Positions 36,391-37,173 of a stretch of DNA of 37,173 nt are shown piece after piece. Location of the stretch: positions 122,431 to 159,603 of the forward strand of contig WIDE01000038.1 of assembly GCA_015039315.1 (NCBI GenBank), given 5' to 3'. The notes beneath the pieces are model-generated. The model saw nothing but the letters and a program-made list of their open reading frames with translations, was not told where the DNA came from and made no database searches. Both the position numbers and the translations under genes were made by a program. The DNA comes from Clavulina sp. PMI_390 (lineage: Eukaryota; Basidiomycota; Agaricomycetes; Cantharellales; Hydnaceae). The first letter of the stretch is position 1. Every line of letters begins with the position of its first letter.

Positions 36391-37173
36391 ATGCTCCAAA
36401 TCGACACCCTTCCCGTGGAATTGCTTCAGTCCATATTCCTGTTTGCAACTGACAACCATCAAAGCAAAAGCAGCTATGTCGGATTCCCAGCTCGTCTTGA
36501 GCATCTCACACCAGCATTGACTCTCACCTACGTGTGCAGCCGATGGCGCTCAATCTCCCTGGCAATGGGCCGACTTTGGTCGCATGTGGTGGTCTTTTTC
36601 TCTGACTCTACTGCACAAGAGTTACTGATGCTGACGTGGCAGCTCGAACGTGCCGGAAGCTGCCCGCTCCATGTCACAGTCGATACGAGCGGTCGCTTTG
36701 ATCGTGGTGGTCGATCGCGCTCATGGGAGTTTATTCAACATCACTTGCCTCGATCGCAAACCCTGTTCTTCCCAAATCTTGAAATGACTCTCCACGATTT
36801 TATCTTCCCTCTCCCAGGGCAATTCCCTCGCCTGAAGAGAATAACTGTGCGACTCGCGAGTCGGCACACATTGGGGCTAAAAGCTAGCCTTTTTGCTAGT
36901 GCAACATCAGTTCCCTCCTTAGAATCGCTGGATCTGAGGAACCCTCATGCGGCAATGTTCAACACTATCCCTCTTCCTCAACTAAACTCCATCCGCTTCT
37001 CCTCATTGGGCACACTTGACCTCCATAGTATATATGACCTGTTGAGGAAGTGTAGTGCGCTGACCCACCTATTCTTTCCATCACCTCGAGGGCGTTATGA
37101 AGTACCTTCTCCATTTTCGCCCATAATACTCCCACAGCTCTCATCCCTTACAGTCAATGACTGTAAGTTGGAT
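36391..37173 (+). CDS. F-box/LRR-like protein, subfamily D, array gene 6, 3'-truncated by window edge
   Basis: The frame opens at the ATG at 36391 (MLQIDTLPVELLQSIF) and stays open to the last base, giving 261 residues with no stop, so the gene continues right of the window. The lengthened F-box has a shorter spacer, then 'LEHLTPALTLTYVCSRWRS' and G-R-L-W. The body shows 'FASATSVPSLESLDLRNPH', 'YDLLRKCSALTHL', 'FSPIILPQLSSL' and, at the very edge, the 'DCKLD' version of the subfamily motif. It belongs to the same array and orientation as the five genes before it. Presumed SCF substrate receptor; about 170 residues are missing by comparison with its neighbours. Confidence 0.85.
   Translation, partial: MLQIDTLPVELLQSIFLFATDNHQSKSSYVGFPARLEHLTPALTLTYVCSRWRSISLAMGRLWSHVVVFFSDSTAQELLMLTWQLERAGSCPLHVTVDTSGRFDRGGRSRSWEFIQHHLPRSQTLFFPNLEMTLHDFIFPLPGQFPRLKRITVRLASRHTLGLKASLFASATSVPSLESLDLRNPHAAMFNTIPLPQLNSIRFSSLGTLDLHSIYDLLRKCSALTHLFFPSPRGRYEVPSPFSPIILPQLSSLTVNDCKLD

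Larger units (their letters stand above)
27984..37173 (+). repeat. tandem array of six subfamily-D F-box genes
   Basis: Starts at 27984, 29686, 31431, 33093, 34691 and 36391, steps of 1702, 1745, 1662, 1598 and 1700 bases, all on the plus strand. Spacers are 314-404 bases. The array runs out of the window on the right. Confidence 0.9.

Overview
The window is nuclear DNA of a filamentous basidiomycete, most likely an Agaricomycete. The evidence is many 50-110 nt spliceosomal introns with GTRNGT donors and CTRAY-like branch sites, a fungal-type plasma-membrane H+-ATPase gene cut by 18 introns, a DUF6533-type seven-helix gene (a basidiomycete family), and a large lineage-specific set of F-box genes. 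There are no bacterial operon features, CRISPR arrays, rRNA genes or convincing tRNA genes.

Layout. (1) 1-4349: the 3' end of one F-box/LRR-like gene, a low-complexity Ser/Thr/Pro-rich four-exon gene model (1277-2466), and a second F-box gene of the same subfamily (A) whose start codon appears to be split by an intron. (2) 4943-8123, minus: an 8-exon gene for a DUF6533 membrane protein with a very long disordered tail. (3) 9295-13951, minus: a 19-exon PMA1-type proton pump. (4) 14460-20012: three F-box genes of subfamily B, two of them a segmental tandem duplication on the minus strand, the third divergent on the plus strand. (5) 21021-24333, plus: a two-exon gene for a roughly 1069-residue protein of no family I recognise, followed by a frameshifted 3' relic of a subfamily-B F-box gene. 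(6) 25550-26854, minus: a single divergent F-box gene (subfamily C). (7) 27984 to the end, plus: six head-to-tail F-box genes (subfamily D) repeating every 1.6-1.75 kb, the last cut by the window edge.

In all, 13 F-box loci (12 genes, 1 relic) from four subfamilies lie in 37 kb. In other fungi F-box proteins link substrates to the Skp1-Cullin-1 (SCF) ubiquitin ligase: the N-terminal F-box contacts Skp1 and the variable leucine-rich C-terminus is thought to choose the target. The locus therefore looks like a birth-and-death cluster of ubiquitin-ligase specificity subunits around two conserved membrane-protein genes. Apart from the split start, the F-box genes have intron-free coding regions, while PMA1 and the DUF6533 gene are intron-dense.

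Exon models for the two minus-strand multi-exon genes were built by hand from splice signals, reading phase and recalled family features. All junction phases close to an uninterrupted frame (801 and 1070 codons before the stop). Functional statements for the F-box genes rest on family knowledge and not on anything specific in this sequence.
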